Assembly: GCA_018824405.1 (NCBI GenBank)
Contig: JAHJGO010000016.1
Coordinates: 304,178-368,177 of the forward strand
DNA from: Gammaproteobacteria bacterium
GTDB lineage: Bacteria > Pseudomonadota > Gammaproteobacteria > Burkholderiales > Sulfuricellaceae
Direction: 5' to 3'
DNA length: 64,000 nt
Numbering within the stretch: position 1 is the stretch's first letter; every line of letters begins with the position of its first letter. A program made the position numbers and the translations under genes. Below the pieces are notes generated by a model. That model had not been told where the DNA came from, did not search any database, and was given only the letters and a program-made list of their open reading frames with translations. Below are positions 63,179 through 64,000 of the stretch, one piece after another.

Positions 63179-63838
63179 TTACATTGCGATGGCGCGCAAG
63201 GCCTTGGAGTCGAGCACCCTGATCTGCTCGCGGCCCAGTTCGAGCATGCCCTGATCCTGAAAGTTCTTCAGCAGGCGGCTGATGATCTCGCGCACGCTGC
63301 CGAGTTCGTCCGCCAGATTCTGGTGGGTGGCATGGATGACTTCGCCTCTGGTCAGCAGCAGCGCTGCCAGCCTTTGATCCAGCTTGCGGAACGCCACTTC
63401 TTCCACCAGTTGCATCAGCAGCGCCAGGCGTTCGCCGAAAAGGTTGAAAACATAGGCGCGAAAAGGCGGGTGCTGCTCGATCAATTGAGAAAACAGCGCA
63501 CGCGGCAGCACTACCGCGCTCAGGCTGCCTTCTGCGATGCCGCGCGCGGGGTAGGCGTTCTGGCCCAGCAGGCAACTGCTGGTGATGATGCAGCTTTCTC
63601 CCGGCGCAACACGGTAAAGCTGCAATTCACGCCCATTGGCGCCGGCGCGACTGACGCGTACCGAGCCTGTCAGCGGCAGCGGGAATGCCTGGCAGGGGCT
63701 GCTGGATTCGAACAGCACGGTGCCGGCGGGCGCCTCGATATAGGCCGACTCCCGGTCGAGCCGCTGCTCCAGGTCCGCGGGCAGGCCCTGCAGCGACGGA
63801 AATAGCGCGAGCAGTTGTTCCTTGATTGCTTTATTCAT
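63179..63838 (-). CDS. Crp/Fnr-family transcriptional regulator
   Basis: A 219-residue regulator. An N-terminal cyclic-nucleotide-binding-like beta barrel (about 20-130, GSVRVSRAGANGRELQLYRV, APGESCIITSSCLLGQNAYP) is followed by a dimerisation helix and a winged HTH (THQNLADELGSVREIISRLL). The recognition helix holds E-x-x-S-R as in Fnr, which would read TTGAT half-sites. The cysteines in SPCQA, ESCII and SSCLL are not in the FNR iron-sulfur pattern; redox or persulfide sensing by thiols is possible. I started at the ATG at 63838. The DUF2892 gene follows in the same direction and is a likely target. Confidence 0.88.
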   Translation of the reverse strand: MNKAIKEQLLALFPSLQGLPADLEQRLDRESAYIEAPAGTVLFESSSPCQAFPLPLTGSVRVSRAGANGRELQLYRVAPGESCIITSSCLLGQNAYPARGIAEGSLSAVVLPRALFSQLIEQHPPFRAYVFNLFGERLALLMQLVEEVAFRKLDQRLAALLLTRGEVIHATHQNLADELGSVREIISRLLKNFQDQGMLELGREQIRVLDSKALRAIAM

Positions 63839-63955
63839 GCTGGCTTCTTTTTTAGAAGGCGCGGATTCAAGTTTGAAGTGCAATTTTGATTAACGAGGAG
63901 ATGGGTCAGAATGCGGAAGCATTTTGCTCATCAACCGCCAAGTCGAAGTTGCCCA

Positions 63956-64000
63956 ATGAACTACACACATCTGACCCAAGACGAACGATACCAAATTTAC
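63956..64000 (+). CDS. IS30-family transposase, 5' end
   Basis: The window ends 15 codons into a gene reading MNYTHLTQDERYQIY. This is the standard start of IS30-family transposases, where a helix-turn-helix follows. No ribosome binding site of quality is visible, as is common in insertion sequences. The left end of the element should lie within the preceding 60-100 bases (about 63885-63955), which contain no other gene, but the terminal inverted repeat cannot be fixed without the right end. It is the only sign of an insertion sequence in the window. Confidence 0.8.
   Translation, partial: MNYTHLTQDERYQIY

Overview
The window reads as a chromosomal segment of a Gram-negative bacterium, most likely a betaproteobacterium of the Nitrosomonadales/Sulfuricella-Gallionella type. 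This rests on gene families (globin-coupled kinases, DsrC/TusE-like protein, MSHA/T2SS-like pseudopilus with PilM/N/O/P-like proteins, YfiR-hybrid kinase pair, HMA-like and SAP-like small proteins), moderate GC, AGGAG ribosome binding sites and REP/RAYT elements. It is a judgement from composition and families; no database was searched. No rRNA, tRNA or CRISPR array was seen.

Layout. 1-1710: end of a periplasmic binding-type protein, a cupin and a VOC-fold protein. 1845-7989: an AttEFGH-like ABC system (ATPase, FtsX-like permease, secreted AttH/CrtC-like lipocalin) and a lipoprotein with a zinc-protease motif. This block is bracketed by two paralogous small exported proteins with EGKAAYGEP motifs, both behind near-identical ECF-sigma-type promoters. 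8251-14038: a DUF1540 protein and a signalling operon (globin-coupled histidine kinase and three receiver proteins, one frameshifted) downstream of a GH15 glucoamylase. 14237-22671: phhB-fumC, an HMA-like protein, a PLD-like membrane protein, two coupled FAD oxidoreductases, WrbA, and exported or membrane proteins, one with an early amber codon. 22722-28861: a DsrC-like protein without the catalytic cysteines, a FixL/FixJ-like pair, a soluble NarX-type kinase, a PAS-PAS-GGDEF cyclase and two tandem SAP-like cysteine proteins.

29119-38776 is one long, tightly overlapped operon for a type II secretion/MSHA-like pseudopilus: GspG, GspF, GspE, PilM/MshI-, PilN-, PilO- and PilP-like proteins, a secretin with TPR-like N-terminus and C-terminal cohesin domain, and three further pseudopilins. 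It is followed by a NarL-type regulator and a convergent kinase with a decayed ATPase domain. 40947-46736 holds stress-type proteins, a remarkable 1073-residue protein (winged-helix-like head, about 480 residues of strict 8-residue E/R/K/A repeats, one membrane helix, AsmA-like domain), a YidH-like protein and an Slp-like lipoprotein.

46955-52803 is a signalling/uptake unit: a receiver-HPt protein, TonB-dependent receptor, YfiR-like protein and hybrid kinase. 52898-59146: ycaO, a SEC-C/YecA protein, modABC and a DUF808 membrane protein. 59142-64000: a large palindromic BIME, recQ, a frameshifted RAYT transposase between REP sequences, a higBA toxin-antitoxin pair, a DUF2892 protein with a Crp/Fnr regulator, and the first 15 codons of an IS30-family transposase at the right edge.

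The main themes are signal transduction (at least five histidine kinases and seven receiver proteins), envelope/export machinery and REP-type repeats. The strongest candidates for undescribed biology are the repeat-rod AsmA-like protein, the cohesin-bearing secretin system, the ECF-driven EGKAAYGEP protein pair and the tandem SAP-cysteine proteins.
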